Shown here one piece after another: positions 14,851 through 24,672 of a stretch of 64,000 bases of DNA. The position numbers and the translations under genes were made by a program. The stretch comes from Frateuria_A sp035944355. GTDB lineage: Bacteria > Pseudomonadota > Gammaproteobacteria > Xanthomonadales > Rhodanobacteraceae. Each line of letters opens with the position of its first letter. Positions within the stretch are counted from its first letter, which is position 1. The notes under the pieces were generated by a model. It saw only the letters and a program-made list of their open reading frames with translations. It did not search any database and was not told where the DNA came from. Location of the stretch: positions 186,001-250,000 of the forward strand of contig NZ_DASZBH010000012.1 of assembly GCF_035944355.1 (NCBI RefSeq), given 5' to 3'.

Positions 14851-16947
14851 TCATGCGATCACCCGCTCGAACGGCGGCAGCGCGCGCAGCATGCCGGCGC
14901 CGTAGCGCTTGGTGACCACGCGGCGGTCCAGCAGCACGATGCGCCCGCGGTCGGTCTCGCTGCGGATCAGGCGGCCGCAGTATTGCGTCAGCAGGCGCGT
15001 AGCCTCCGGAATGCTCACTTCCAGGAACGGGTTGCGTCCGCGCGATTCCAGCCATTCGGCATAGGTGGCGCCGACCGGATCGGTCGGCACGGCAAAGGGA
15101 AGCTGGGTGATCACCACCGTCTCGCACAGCTTGCCGGGCAGGTCCAGGCCTTCGCCGAAGCTGGCCAGGCCGAACAGCGTGCTGCCCTTGCCGGCCTCGA
15201 TGTCGGCGGCGTGTTCGGCGATCAGTTGCGCCTTGCCCAGCGAGCCCTGTGCGCGCACCTTGCGCACCTTGTCGATCGGCAGGCGCTGCAGCACGCGGTC
15301 GAGCTTGGCGCGCGAAGTGAACAGCACCAGGTTGCCGGCGTCCCAGTCCAGGTGCCCGGCCAGCCAGTCGCAGATCGCCTGGGCGTGCTCCTCGCGCGCG
15401 TCGGGCAGCGCGTCGATGGCGGGCACCTCCAGCCGCGCCTGGCGCTTAAGGTCGAACGGCGAGGGCAGGCTCAGCGTGACCGCCTCGTCCGGCAGACCCA
15501 CCGCGTCGGCATAGCCGCGGAAGTTGCCGCCCGCGCTCAAGGTGGCCGAGGTCAGCACCACGCCGCTGGCGTTGTTCCACAGCACGTGGCGCAGCAGGCC
15601 GCCAGCGGAAACGGACGAGGCGTGGCAGACCAGTTGCTGGTCGCCGGCGAGGGTGACCCAGCGCGCCAGCGGCGGCGCGTGCTCGGCGTCCTCGCCGGAC
15701 CAGGCGCGCCAGGTGCGCTCCTGCCGGTCCAGCCGCTCCAGCGCCATGCCGAGCTCGCGCGCCAACGCCTCCTGGGTCGGGCCGCCGTCGGTCATCTCCA
15801 CCACGGCGCGGCGCACGGCGGTGAGCCAGCGCTGGATCTCGGCGGTCTGCGCATGCAGCGCCTGCGCCTGCATCACCCAGCCGTCCGGCAGCTGGCCGAG
15901 CGAGCCGCGGTACATCGGCTCCTTCTCGCCGGGATCGGGCAGCCAGGCCAGGCGGATCGCCTTTTCCAGTTCCTCCAGGCCGTCGCTCAACTCCTGCAGC
16001 TTGGCGTCGCCCGCATCGAGGCTGAGCTTGCCCAGCGATTCCTTGTCGGTGAGCGAGTAGGCCGCGTGCACCTGGCGCGCCAGGCGGCTCAGCTGGCGCA
16101 CGCTGGCGCCCAGGTACACCTCGGCGGCGCCGCGGTCGATCGCCTTGGCCGGCACGTGGTGCGCCTCGTCGAACACGTACAGCGTCTCGGCCGGCTTGGG
16201 CAGGATCACGCCGCCCCAGCCCTCGTCCTCGCCGGGCATGGTGAGGTCGGCCAGCACCAGGTCCTGGTTGGCGACGATCAGCTCGGCGTCGGCCACCGCG
16301 CGGCGCGCGGCGAAGAACGGGCAGTTCATGAAGTGGATGCACTTGCGAGCGGTGCAGCCGCCGGCGCTGGTGGTGAGCATCGGGCGCAGCACGTCGCCTA
16401 CCGGCTCGGGCGCGGCGTCCATGTCGCCGTTCCACTCGCCGCGCTCGAAGGCGTCGGCGAGCTTGGACAGCGCCTGCTTGTCACGTTCGGCCGGCGGCTT
16501 GGACCACAGCGCGAGGTCCGCATCGAAGCCCAGGCCCAGCTGGCCGGCCTCGGCGCCCACGCTCTGGCGCGCCATCGCCAGGTTGCGCGGGCACAGATAG
16601 CGGCCGCGGCCCTTGGCGAGCGCGACCTTGGCCTGGTGCCCGGCGAGTTTCAGGTATAGCGGGATGTCGCGCTCGACCAACTGCTCCTGCAGCGCCACGG
16701 TGGCGGTGGCGATCAGGAGCTTCTTCTTCTGTGCGCGGGCCACTTCCATGCCGGCGATCAGGTAGGCCATCGACTTGCCGGTGCCGGTCGGCGCCTCGAT
16801 CGCCGCGGCGCCACCCTCGCTGGCCAGCGCCCTGGCCACCTCGGCGATCATCCGCCCCTGCGCGGCGCGTGGGCGGAAGCCGGGCAAGCCTTCCTTCAGG
16901 CGTGCGTAAGCGGCGCGGATCGCGTCCTTGGTGGGGTCGGTGAGCAT
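14851..16947 (-). CDS. dinG: DinG-type ATP-dependent DNA helicase (XPD-like, Fe-S)
   Basis: A 698-residue superfamily 2 helicase. Walker A EAPTGTGKS lies at 51-59 and the DEAH box (YVFDEAHHVP) at 260-263. Four cysteines, Cys119 (GRYLCPRN) and Cys198, Cys203 and Cys209 (CTARKCIHFMNC), match the 4Fe-4S domain of DinG/XPD helicases. The C-terminal motifs include LVLFTSRAKLDRV, GLASFGEGLDLPGK and RLIRSETDRGRIV. Such enzymes unwind 5'-tailed duplexes, R-loops and D-loops 5'-3' and help replication pass transcription. The start at 16947 is supported by the conserved N-terminal helical region. Confidence 0.93.
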   Translation of the reverse strand: MLTDPTKDAIRAAYARLKEGLPGFRPRAAQGRMIAEVARALASEGGAAAIEAPTGTGKSMAYLIAGMEVARAQKKKLLIATATVALQEQLVERDIPLYLKLAGHQAKVALAKGRGRYLCPRNLAMARQSVGAEAGQLGLGFDADLALWSKPPAERDKQALSKLADAFERGEWNGDMDAAPEPVGDVLRPMLTTSAGGCTARKCIHFMNCPFFAARRAVADAELIVANQDLVLADLTMPGEDEGWGGVILPKPAETLYVFDEAHHVPAKAIDRGAAEVYLGASVRQLSRLARQVHAAYSLTDKESLGKLSLDAGDAKLQELSDGLEELEKAIRLAWLPDPGEKEPMYRGSLGQLPDGWVMQAQALHAQTAEIQRWLTAVRRAVVEMTDGGPTQEALARELGMALERLDRQERTWRAWSGEDAEHAPPLARWVTLAGDQQLVCHASSVSAGGLLRHVLWNNASGVVLTSATLSAGGNFRGYADAVGLPDEAVTLSLPSPFDLKRQARLEVPAIDALPDAREEHAQAICDWLAGHLDWDAGNLVLFTSRAKLDRVLQRLPIDKVRKVRAQGSLGKAQLIAEHAADIEAGKGSTLFGLASFGEGLDLPGKLCETVVITQLPFAVPTDPVGATYAEWLESRGRNPFLEVSIPEATRLLTQYCGRLIRSETDRGRIVLLDRRVVTKRYGAGMLRALPPFERVIA

Positions 16948-17145
16948 CGGCCGATTCTAGCCGGGCGCGTGCTGCAGCGCCCCTCGCGCGCTCGCGACGC
17001 GGCTCAAGATATGGTCGTGGCGGCCGATCCGGTGATGACCGATGATGACTTGCGCGCGAGGACAGTACGGTAGTCGCATGAAGGGGCATGGCTTGGACCC
17101 GCATGCCTGCGGGTACGGGCGACTGAACCGGCGAGGACGGCTCGC

Positions 17146-20085
17146 ATGAACGTTTCACGCGATACACCGACGTCATCGGCGGAAACCGGACAACTGGCCT
17201 GGCTCAGGCGGCTGGTCGCGGCCACCACGCCGGTGACCGTAGCCGCGACCATCGCCGCCTTCGCGCGCGCGCAAGGCGGTTGCGCCGATGCGGCCGTCGC
17301 CTGGATCGGTTCGGGCATGCCCTTTGCCTGCAGCGCGAGCGGCCGCCCTCCCGATACCGAGCAGATCGCGCGGTCGCGCACGATGCTGGAGGCATCCGCC
17401 GCCCACTTCGTGGCTGCCGGCTGCCACCTGGCGATCCGCCTGTTGCCGCAGCAGCGCGCGATGCTGCTGCTGACGCTCAAGGAGGGCCAGAAACCCGAGC
17501 CGCTGATGGCATCGCTGGGGGCGTTCCTCGAACTGGCCAGCCAGCATCTGCAACGCGTGCTGCAACTGACCGACCTGCAGGACTCGCACAAGCAGCTGGC
17601 ACGCTCCGAGGCGCTGCAGCGCGCGCTGTTCGCCATCGCCGACCTGGCCGGCTCCGAACTGGACATGCCGGAGATGTTGCGCGGCATCCACGGCATCATC
17701 AGCTCGCTGATGTACGCGGAGAACTTCTTCATCGTACGCAGCGACCCGCAACACGGCACCATGCGGTTCCTCTACTACGTCGACGTGGAGGACACCGACG
17801 CACCCGATACCAGCCACGACGTGCCGCTGGAGCGCCTGCGCAATTCGCTCACCTGGCATCTGCTCACCGGCGGCGAGGCGCTGATGGGCAGCCTGGAAGA
17901 GATCGGCCGCAAGGTCACCGGCGCCTTTGCCCCGTCCGGGCCGGCCGCCATCGACTGGCTGGGCGTGCCGATGCTGCGCGACGGCCAGGTGCATGGCGCG
18001 CTGGTGGTGCAGAGCTATCGGCCGGGCATCGGCTTTTCCGAGGATGACCGCGCATTGCTGGAGTTCGTGGGAAGCCACGTGCTGACCGCGCTCGAACGCA
18101 AGCAGAGCAAGGACGAACTGGAAGAGCGCGTGCGCCGCCGCACGCAGGAGCTGGCGGCGGCCAACCGCGGCCTGCAGCAGGAGGTGCTCGAACGCCAGCG
18201 CGCCGAGCGCCTGCAGGCGGCGCTGTTCCACCTGGCGCAGCTGGCCACCGCCGACATCGACAAGAACGAGTTCTACGAGCGCACCCATGCGGTGGTCAAC
18301 GAGTTGATCAACGCGGACAACTTCTTCATCGCGCTGCTCTCGGACGACCGCCAGCGGCTGGTGTTCCCCTATTACGTCGACGCCGGCGTGCGCAAGGCGC
18401 AGGAGCGCGCGCTCGGTCGCGGCCTCTCCGAATACGTGCTGCGCACCGGACGGCCGCTGCTGGCCTTCCAGGATGACACGCTCGCGCTGGCCCGCCAGGG
18501 CGAGGTGGACCTGCAGCGTGTCGGGCGGCCGGCGGTGTGCTGGCTCGGGGTGCCGCTGCGGGTCGCGGAGGAGGCGATCGGCCTGGTCGCGGTGCAGAGC
18601 TATACGCCCTCGGTCGACTACGACCAGGCCGATCAGGAGCTGCTCACCTTCGCCGCGTTGCAGATCGCCAACAGCATCCATCGTCGCCGCGCGGCAGCAT
18701 CGCTGCAGCGCGCCTATGAGGAGCTGGAACTGCGCGTGCAGGAGCGCACCTTCGAGCTGCGCCAGGAGATCGCCGAACGCGAGCGCGTCCAGGATCAGCT
18801 CAAGCACGAGGTGATGCACGATGCGCTCACCGGCCTGCCCAACCGCGGCTTCCTGCGCGAGCGCCTCGAGCGCGCGCTCGCGATCCTGCAGCGCGAGCCC
18901 GGCCGGCGTTGCGCATTGCTGTACCTGGACGTGGACCGCTTCAAGGTGATCAACGACAGCCTGGGACACCTCGCCGGCGACGCCTTTCTCAAGGAGATCG
19001 CACACCGCCTGCAAATCTGCATGCGCGAGCCTGACGTGGTGGCGCGGCTGTCCGGCGACGAGTTCGCGATCCTGCTGGAGAACGTGGAGGTGCCCGCCGC
19101 TGCGTTGGCGGTCGCCCAGCGCGTGCTCGATGCGCTCAGTGTGCCGATGCAGGTCGCCGGCCGCGAACTGGCGCCGTCGGCCAGCATGGGCATCGCCGTT
19201 GGCGACAGCACCTACCTGACCGCCGACGAACTGTTGCGCGACGCCGACATCGCGCTCTACCGCGCCAAGGAGCAGGGCCGCAACCGCTACGAACTGTTCG
19301 ACGAAACACTGGCCAAGAACGCGGTCGACGTGCTGACGATGGAAGGCGAACTGCGCCAGGCCCTGCAGCGCGACGAATTCGAGCCCTACCTGCAGCCGTT
19401 CTGCCGGCTCGACGACAACAGGGTGGTCGGCTACGAGGCGCTGCTGCGCTGGAACCATCCGGTGCTGGGCGTGCTCGGGCCGGCCGACTTCCTCAAGGTG
19501 GCGCAGGACAGCGGGCACATCGAGACCATCGATTGGCGGTTGTTCGAGCGCAGCTGCGAGCGCTTCCTGCAGCTTTCCGACACCGACACCTTCCTTACCT
19601 TCAACGTCTCGGCGCTGCACCTGCGCCACGGCGACTTCGACGTCCGGCTGGTGCGCCTGCTCGAGCGCATGAAGCTGCCGCCCTGGCGGCTGATCGTGGA
19701 GGTCACCGAGGGCTCGCTGCTGGACAACCCCGAGCAGGTGCGCTCGATGCTCGAGCGCCTGCGCGCGATCGGCGTGGGCGCCGCGCTGGATGATTTCGGC
19801 ACCGGCTACTCGTCGCTGAGCTATCTGCACTCGCTGCCGCTGCGCATGCTCAAGATCGACCGCGCGTTCGTGCACGCGCTGGGCGAGGACGAGCACAGCA
19901 CCGCGACCACCGTCGTGGCCGCGATCCTGGCGCTGGCCCGGGCGCTCAACATCCAGGTGATCGCCGAAGGCATCGAGACGCCGGCCCAGCGCCAGGCGCT
20001 GCTGGACATGGGATGCGAGCTAGGGCAGGGCTACCTGCTGGGGCGCCCGGCGCCGGTCGGGCAATGGCTGCGGGACGAGGGGTAG
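17146..20085 (+). CDS. Two-GAF GGDEF-EAL cyclic-di-GMP signalling protein
   Basis: A 979-residue soluble protein. Order: variable N-terminus; GAF-like domain 1 (~155-315); coiled coil; GAF-like domain 2 (~355-510), similar to the first (both contain ADNFFI/AENFFI and a YYVD segment); second coiled coil; GGDEF domain (~560-720) whose signature is SGDEF (636-640); EAL domain (~730-975). The EAL site looks complete: EALLRW (764), TFNVSA, VEVTEG, DDFGTG (882), LKIDR, AEGIET and GQGYLLGRP. It should hydrolyse c-di-GMP; the SGDEF variant may or may not make it. There are no membrane segments, so it senses a cytoplasmic signal. Divergent from dinG across ~200 bases. Confidence 0.93.
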   Translation: MNVSRDTPTSSAETGQLAWLRRLVAATTPVTVAATIAAFARAQGGCADAAVAWIGSGMPFACSASGRPPDTEQIARSRTMLEASAAHFVAAGCHLAIRLLPQQRAMLLLTLKEGQKPEPLMASLGAFLELASQHLQRVLQLTDLQDSHKQLARSEALQRALFAIADLAGSELDMPEMLRGIHGIISSLMYAENFFIVRSDPQHGTMRFLYYVDVEDTDAPDTSHDVPLERLRNSLTWHLLTGGEALMGSLEEIGRKVTGAFAPSGPAAIDWLGVPMLRDGQVHGALVVQSYRPGIGFSEDDRALLEFVGSHVLTALERKQSKDELEERVRRRTQELAAANRGLQQEVLERQRAERLQAALFHLAQLATADIDKNEFYERTHAVVNELINADNFFIALLSDDRQRLVFPYYVDAGVRKAQERALGRGLSEYVLRTGRPLLAFQDDTLALARQGEVDLQRVGRPAVCWLGVPLRVAEEAIGLVAVQSYTPSVDYDQADQELLTFAALQIANSIHRRRAAASLQRAYEELELRVQERTFELRQEIAERERVQDQLKHEVMHDALTGLPNRGFLRERLERALAILQREPGRRCALLYLDVDRFKVINDSLGHLAGDAFLKEIAHRLQICMREPDVVARLSGDEFAILLENVEVPAAALAVAQRVLDALSVPMQVAGRELAPSASMGIAVGDSTYLTADELLRDADIALYRAKEQGRNRYELFDETLAKNAVDVLTMEGELRQALQRDEFEPYLQPFCRLDDNRVVGYEALLRWNHPVLGVLGPADFLKVAQDSGHIETIDWRLFERSCERFLQLSDTDTFLTFNVSALHLRHGDFDVRLVRLLERMKLPPWRLIVEVTEGSLLDNPEQVRSMLERLRAIGVGAALDDFGTGYSSLSYLHSLPLRMLKIDRAFVHALGEDEHSTATTVVAAILALARALNIQVIAEGIETPAQRQALLDMGCELGQGYLLGRPAPVGQWLRDEG

Positions 20086-20112
20086 TTCCCGGCTCGGCGG
20101 CCGCGGCGCGCG

Positions 20113-21753
20113 CTACCGCCCGACGATATCCCGCGCCACCGCCTCGGCCACGCGGATCCCGTCCACCGCAGCGGAAAGGATCCCGCCCGCATACCCCGCG
20201 CCTTCGCCCGCGGGAAACAGCCCGCGCGTGTTGAGGCTCTGGTAGTCGTCCTCGTTGCGCCGGATCCGCACGGGCGAAGAGGTGCGCGTCTCCACGCCGG
20301 TCAGCATCGCATCGTGCATGGCGAAGCCGCGGATCTGCCGGTCGAACATCGGCAGCGCCTCGCGGATCGCGCCGATGGCGTAGTCCGGCAACGCGCTGGA
20401 GAGATCGGTCAGGTGCACGCCGGGCTTGTACGAAGGCAGCACGTCGCCGAAGGCCTGCGAGGGGCGGCCGGCGACGAAGTCACCCACGCGCTGGGCCGGC
20501 GCGCTGTAGTCGCCGCCGCCGATGGCGAAGGCGCGCGACTCCCAGTGCCGCTGCAGCGCGATGCCGGCCAGCGGCCCTTCGCCGTAGGGCGCGAAATCCT
20601 CCGGCGTGATGCCGCAGACGATCGCCGCGTTGGCGTTGCGTTCGTTGCGCGAGTACTGGCTCATGCCGTTGGTGACCACGCGGCCCGGCTCGGAGGTGGC
20701 GGCCACCACCGTGCCGCCGGGGCACATGCAGAAGCTGTACACCGAGCGCCCGCTCTGGCCGGCTTTGTTGCCGTGGTGGACCAGCTTGTAGTCGGCCGCG
20801 CCCAGGATCGGGTGCCCGGCCTGCGGGCCGAAGCGCGCGCGGTCGATCACCGATTGCGGATGCTCGATGCGGAAGCCGATCGAAAACGGCTTGGCCTCCA
20901 GGTGGACGCCGCGGGCGTGCAGCATCTGAAAGGTGTCGCGGGCGCTGTGGCCGACGGCCAGCACCACGTGGTCCGAACGCAGTTCGGCGCCGTCGGCCAG
21001 CCGCACGCCGCGCATGTGGCGCGTGCCGTCGGCATCGGTCTCCACCAGCAGGTCGTCCACCCGTTGATCGAAGCGGATCTCGCCACCCAGCGCCTGGATC
21101 GTGGCGCGCATGTTCTCCACCATCGTCACCAGGCGGAAGGTGCCGATGTGCGGCTTGCTGACGTAGAGGATCTCCTCCGGCGCGCCGGCCTTGACGAACT
21201 CGGTCAGCACCTTGCGGCCGTGATGGTGCGGGTCGGAGATCTGGCTGTGCAGCTTGCCGTCGGAAAAGGTGCCGGCGCCGCCCTCGCCGAACTGCACGTT
21301 CGACTCCGGATGCAGGTTGCGCTTGCGCCACAGGTCCCAGGTGTCCTTGGTGCGCTCGCGCACCGCCTTGCCGCGGTCGAGCACGATCGGCGCCAGGCCC
21401 AGCTCGGCCAGGATCAGCGCGGCGAAGATGCCGCACGGGCCGAAGCCGATCACGAGCGGGCGGTGTTCGTGCCGGACGGGCGCCGGCGCGACCGGGCGGT
21501 AGCTCGTGTCGGGCGTGGGTTGCACGTGGCGGTCGTCGGCGAAGCGCGCGAGCACCGCGGCCTCGTCGGCCACCTCCACGTCCAGCGTATAGATCAGCGC
21601 GATCGCGCCGCGCTTGCGCGCGTCGTAGCCGCGGCGGAACACGCTGTAGCCGCGCAAGGCACCGGCGGAAATGTGCAGCCGCTCGCGGATGGCGCGGTCC
21701 AGCGCTTCGGACGGATGGTCGAGCGGAAGCTTGAGGTCGGTCAGTCGCAGCAT
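20113..21753 (-). CDS. COG2509 FAD-dependent dehydrogenase
   Basis: A 546-residue flavoprotein. An N-terminal ferredoxin-like segment (LKLPLDHPSEALDRAIRERL) precedes the dinucleotide fold: LVIGFGPCGIFAA (GxGxxG) and VLDRG. Further family marks are NVQFGEGGAGTFSDGKL, GHSARDTFQML, CMCPGG..V.A and the C-terminal GEGAGYAGGI. Members are widespread and conserved, often called uncharacterised FAD-dependent dehydrogenases; the substrate is unknown. The gene is convergent with the GGDEF-EAL gene across 27 bases. Confidence 0.9.
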   Translation of the reverse strand: MLRLTDLKLPLDHPSEALDRAIRERLHISAGALRGYSVFRRGYDARKRGAIALIYTLDVEVADEAAVLARFADDRHVQPTPDTSYRPVAPAPVRHEHRPLVIGFGPCGIFAALILAELGLAPIVLDRGKAVRERTKDTWDLWRKRNLHPESNVQFGEGGAGTFSDGKLHSQISDPHHHGRKVLTEFVKAGAPEEILYVSKPHIGTFRLVTMVENMRATIQALGGEIRFDQRVDDLLVETDADGTRHMRGVRLADGAELRSDHVVLAVGHSARDTFQMLHARGVHLEAKPFSIGFRIEHPQSVIDRARFGPQAGHPILGAADYKLVHHGNKAGQSGRSVYSFCMCPGGTVVAATSEPGRVVTNGMSQYSRNERNANAAIVCGITPEDFAPYGEGPLAGIALQRHWESRAFAIGGGDYSAPAQRVGDFVAGRPSQAFGDVLPSYKPGVHLTDLSSALPDYAIGAIREALPMFDRQIRGFAMHDAMLTGVETRTSSPVRIRRNEDDYQSLNTRGLFPAGEGAGYAGGILSAAVDGIRVAEAVARDIVGR

Positions 21754-21923
21754 GGCGCCGGCAGGGTGGTGGCCGGGACCGGGATCGGTCCGTCGCGCCA
21801 GGCTGCGTATTGTCCTTGCGAGGGGCGGGCGGGGACAAGACGAGCCGGCGGGTGACGCATCGGGACAGGCCTTGCCCTCAGGTGTTCAACGCAGGCGCAT
21901 CCCGGTCCCTGCGGGCATTCGCC

Positions 21924-22136
21924 TCAGGCGGCAAGAATGGTCAGGAACTGCGCGCCGGTGGCCCGCGGGTGCAACAGCACGACGCGCGAGCCGTACTTGC
22001 GCGCGGCCGGCGTGCACAGCTCGCCGTCATCGGTGACCACGGCCAGCGGCGTGGAACGGACGGTATCCAGCGAGCGCCGGTAGACCAGCCCGTGCTGCGG
22101 GCCGCCGGCGATGATGCAGTCGACGAAGTTTTCCAT
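21924..22136 (-). CDS. Small hypothetical protein
   Basis: A 70-residue soluble protein beginning MENFVDCIIAGGPQHG and containing TPLAVVTDDGELC and SRVVLLHPRATGAQFL. No family is recognised. The start at 22136 is preferred over a longer frame to 22271 because the extension looks non-coding. It lies alone between the flavoprotein and the DUF1993 gene on the same strand. Weak Shine-Dalgarno only. Confidence 0.5.
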   Translation of the reverse strand: MENFVDCIIAGGPQHGLVYRRSLDTVRSTPLAVVTDDGELCTPAARKYGSRVVLLHPRATGAQFLTILAA

Positions 22137-22293
22137 GGGTCTGCTCGAGTGGGGATCGCGCAGGAGTAAGCAGAAGGCGGGCCAGCGGCCGTCGGCCAAC
22201 GTGAAGCCCATCACGTTTCGCGACATGCAAGAGATCGGCATGCCCCAAGGTTCAGCCGGGCGCGACGGCAAACCCGCCGCGCCCGCTGGAGCC

Positions 22294-22806
22294 TTACTGC
22301 TGGGAGCCGGCGATGAAGTCGGTCTTGCCCAGGTCCGCGCCGGCCTCGCGCAGGATCACGTAGGTGGTGGTGCAGTGGAAATACAGGTTCGGGACGACGA
22401 AGGTGAGCAGGTACTCCTGCCCAGTGAACTTCAGCTCGCCGCTGCGCATCTTCAGCTCGATGGCGCGCGTTTCGCTGCCGTCGATCTGTGCGGGCGTGAA
22501 GCCCTTGACGTAGGCGATGACTTTTTCGATGCGAGCGTAGAGCTGCTCCAGCGTCGTCTCGTTGTCCTCGAACGAGGCCGGCTCCACGCCGGCGAGACGG
22601 GCGGCGCCGCGTGCGGCCATGTCGCAGGCGATCTGCACCTGCTTGGTCAGCGGCAGCATGTCCGGGATCAGGCGGGTGCCCAGCAGCACTTCGTCGGTCA
22701 CGCCCTTGGCCTTCGCGTGCGCCTCGCCTTTCTTCAGCACATGGAGGAGGTTGGACAGCGCACGCTCGAACACGGGTACGGAAGCCTGGTACATCGAAAG
22801 CGTCAT
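22294..22806 (-). CDS. DUF1993 domain protein
   Basis: A 170-residue protein that matches the DUF1993 family over its whole length: MYQASVPVFERAL at the start, RLIPDMLPLTKQVQIACDMA, LAGVEP..FEDNETTLEQL, and the C-terminal LTFVVPNLYFHCTTTYVILR with HG-like ligands. The family resembles the DinB four-helix fold; its function is not established. A GGAG lies 6 bases upstream of the ATG. It starts 14 bases after the exporter gene stop, so the two are probably one operon. Confidence 0.88.
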   Translation of the reverse strand: MTLSMYQASVPVFERALSNLLHVLKKGEAHAKAKGVTDEVLLGTRLIPDMLPLTKQVQIACDMAARGAARLAGVEPASFEDNETTLEQLYARIEKVIAYVKGFTPAQIDGSETRAIELKMRSGELKFTGQEYLLTFVVPNLYFHCTTTYVILREAGADLGKTDFIAGSQQ

Positions 22807-22820
22807 GGAGAACTCCAGCG

Positions 22821-24128
22821 TCAGTGGGTCGGATCGTGCGGCAGCGCGCTCGAAGGTCCCACCGTGGGGTCGGGCGGGGCGCTTGCCAAGGGGGCGGTGT
22901 GTGCGGTCACGCGCGCGGCGATGACGGCGCCGACGGCCAGCAGCAGCGCCGACAGCACGAAGGCCAGGCCGGGCAGATGCAACGGCGAGCCGGGCGCGAT
23001 CGAGAAGGCGAACACCTGCGCGAACAGGTACGGGCCGAAGATGCCGGCGAAGCTGCCCAGGCTGGTGATCGCTCCCTGCAGCCGCCCCTGTCCGGAAGGG
23101 TCGACCTGATGCGTCATGATCGCCTGGATCGGCGGCCCGGCCAGGCTCCACAGCGCCATCAGCGGGATGCCGGCTAGGAACAGCCAGCCCTGGCTCGCCA
23201 CGCCCATCAGCAGGAACGCGCCGATGCCGAACAGCATGCCCGCCAGCAGCACGCGCCGCTCGCCGAAGCGCGGCGTCAGCCTGCCCGTGAGGAAGGCCTG
23301 CACCGAACCGTCGCAGGCGCCCACCAGCATCAGCACGAAACCGACCGCCTGCGGGCCCCAGCCGTAGCGGTAGTCCGCGTACAGCACGAAGGTGGTCTGC
23401 AGCACGTAGTGCGCCAGGTACACCAGGAACATCACCACGCCCAGCCCGAGCACCTGCGGGTGGCGCCGCAGCAGCTTGAGCGAGCCCAGCGGATGGGCGC
23501 TGTGCAGTTCGAAGCGCGGGGTGCGCCGCTCTTTCGGCAGCGACTCGGGCAGGACGAAGAAGCCGTACAGGAAGTTGCACGCCGCCAGCCCCGCGGCGAC
23601 CCAGAACGGCAGCCGCAGCGAGATGCCGCCGAGGAAGCCGCCCAGCCCCGGCCCCAGGATGAAGCCCAGCCCGAAGGCGCCGCCCAGCACGCCGTAGGCC
23701 GCCGCGCGCTTCTCCTTCGGCGTGATGTCGGCGATGTAGGCGTTGGCGGTGGTGAAGCTGGCTGCCGTCATGCCCAGCAGCGTGCGGCTGACGAACAGCA
23801 GCCACAGCGTGGGCGCGAGCGCGAGCACCACGAAGTCGATCGACAGCCCCAGGTTGGAGATGAGGATCACCGGCCGGCGCCCGAAGCGGTCCGACAGCGC
23901 ACCCTGCACGGGCGAAAACGCGAACTGCACCACCGCGAACACGGTGGAGAACACGCCCACCCACCACGCGGCTTTCGCGATGCCGCCACCGGCCAGTTGC
24001 TCGATCAGGTGCGGCAGCACCGGAATGACGATGCCGAAGGCCAGAATGTCCAGGAACACCGTGACGAAGATGAAGGCCACCGCGGCGCGGCGGCGCGTGT
24101 CGCTCAGGGCGGTGTGGGTCGAGTCCAT
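22821..24128 (-). CDS. TetA-like major facilitator exporter
   Basis: A 435-residue, 12-helix MFS transporter of the TCR/Tet (DHA1) branch. Motif A appears as GALSDRFGRRPVIL after helix 2, and the first helix has FLDILAFGIVIPVLP, typical of TetA and its relatives. Proline- and glycine-rich motif C (GFILGPGLGGFLGG) marks a drug:H+ antiporter. The actual substrate is unknown, and a TetR-type regulator is not adjacent. Start at 24128; a longer frame would add a polar, non-conserved extension. Confidence 0.9.
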   Translation of the reverse strand: MDSTHTALSDTRRRAAVAFIFVTVFLDILAFGIVIPVLPHLIEQLAGGGIAKAAWWVGVFSTVFAVVQFAFSPVQGALSDRFGRRPVILISNLGLSIDFVVLALAPTLWLLFVSRTLLGMTAASFTTANAYIADITPKEKRAAAYGVLGGAFGLGFILGPGLGGFLGGISLRLPFWVAAGLAACNFLYGFFVLPESLPKERRTPRFELHSAHPLGSLKLLRRHPQVLGLGVVMFLVYLAHYVLQTTFVLYADYRYGWGPQAVGFVLMLVGACDGSVQAFLTGRLTPRFGERRVLLAGMLFGIGAFLLMGVASQGWLFLAGIPLMALWSLAGPPIQAIMTHQVDPSGQGRLQGAITSLGSFAGIFGPYLFAQVFAFSIAPGSPLHLPGLAFVLSALLLAVGAVIAARVTAHTAPLASAPPDPTVGPSSALPHDPTH

Positions 24129-24282
24129 GCGCGCGGGCCGGGCCGGTGAAGCGCGCACGATAGCGCAAAGGCGCGCCGGCATTACTGCGGCGCAGGCAAT
24201 GGCCCGTTGCCTGCGCTCGCGGGCGGCCACACCCGCTCTCGAACCCTGCGCCGCGGCTCGCGGCTCGGCTTCAACCAGCCCC

Positions 24283-24618
24283 TCAGCGTGGCGGCTGGGC
24301 CAGCTCCTGCGCGCTCAGGAAACCGTCGTGGTTGCGGTCCAGCCGGTGGAACTGCGCGCGCAGGTCGGCCTGGAAGGCGGCCAGCGTGCGCGGCGTGCGG
24401 CGTGGTCCGGGCGGCAGCTCGTCCGCCTCGAGCACGCCATCGCCGTTGGTATCCATCGCGGCGAAGCCGGCACTGAGATAGTCCACGTATTCCTGTTCGC
24501 TGACGCGCCCGTCGCCGTTGCGGTCGAAGCGCGCCAGGTAGGCGGCGGCGGAGGCCGGGTAGTCCTGCGCCTGGGCATGCGCACAGAGCAGGGCAAAAAG
24601 TGGGAGCAGGCGTCGCAT
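24283..24618 (-). CDS. Secreted EF-hand calcium-binding protein
   Basis: A 111-residue protein with a signal peptide (MRRLLPLFALLCAHAQAQ) and three EF-hand loops: DRNGDGRVSEQE, DTNGDGVLEADE and DRNHDGFLSAQE. All loops keep acidic residues at positions 1, 3/5 and 12, so calcium binding is likely. Small periplasmic EF-hand proteins of this kind are common in Xanthomonadales; their roles are mostly unknown. It follows the diguanylate cyclase gene after 54 bases. Confidence 0.85.
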   Translation of the reverse strand: MRRLLPLFALLCAHAQAQDYPASAAAYLARFDRNGDGRVSEQEYVDYLSAGFAAMDTNGDGVLEADELPPGPRRTPRTLAAFQADLRAQFHRLDRNHDGFLSAQELAQPPR

Positions 24619-24672
24619 CGGCGCATTGGAGCAGGCGTCCGTCGGCGATGGCAAGCGCCTGCGGCAGCGCGC

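Noticed and set aside
17173..19896. A 907-codon minus-strand frame opposite the GGDEF-EAL gene
   Set aside because: Shadow frame: low-complexity His/Gln/Arg composition, no motif, and the plus strand encodes complete domains.
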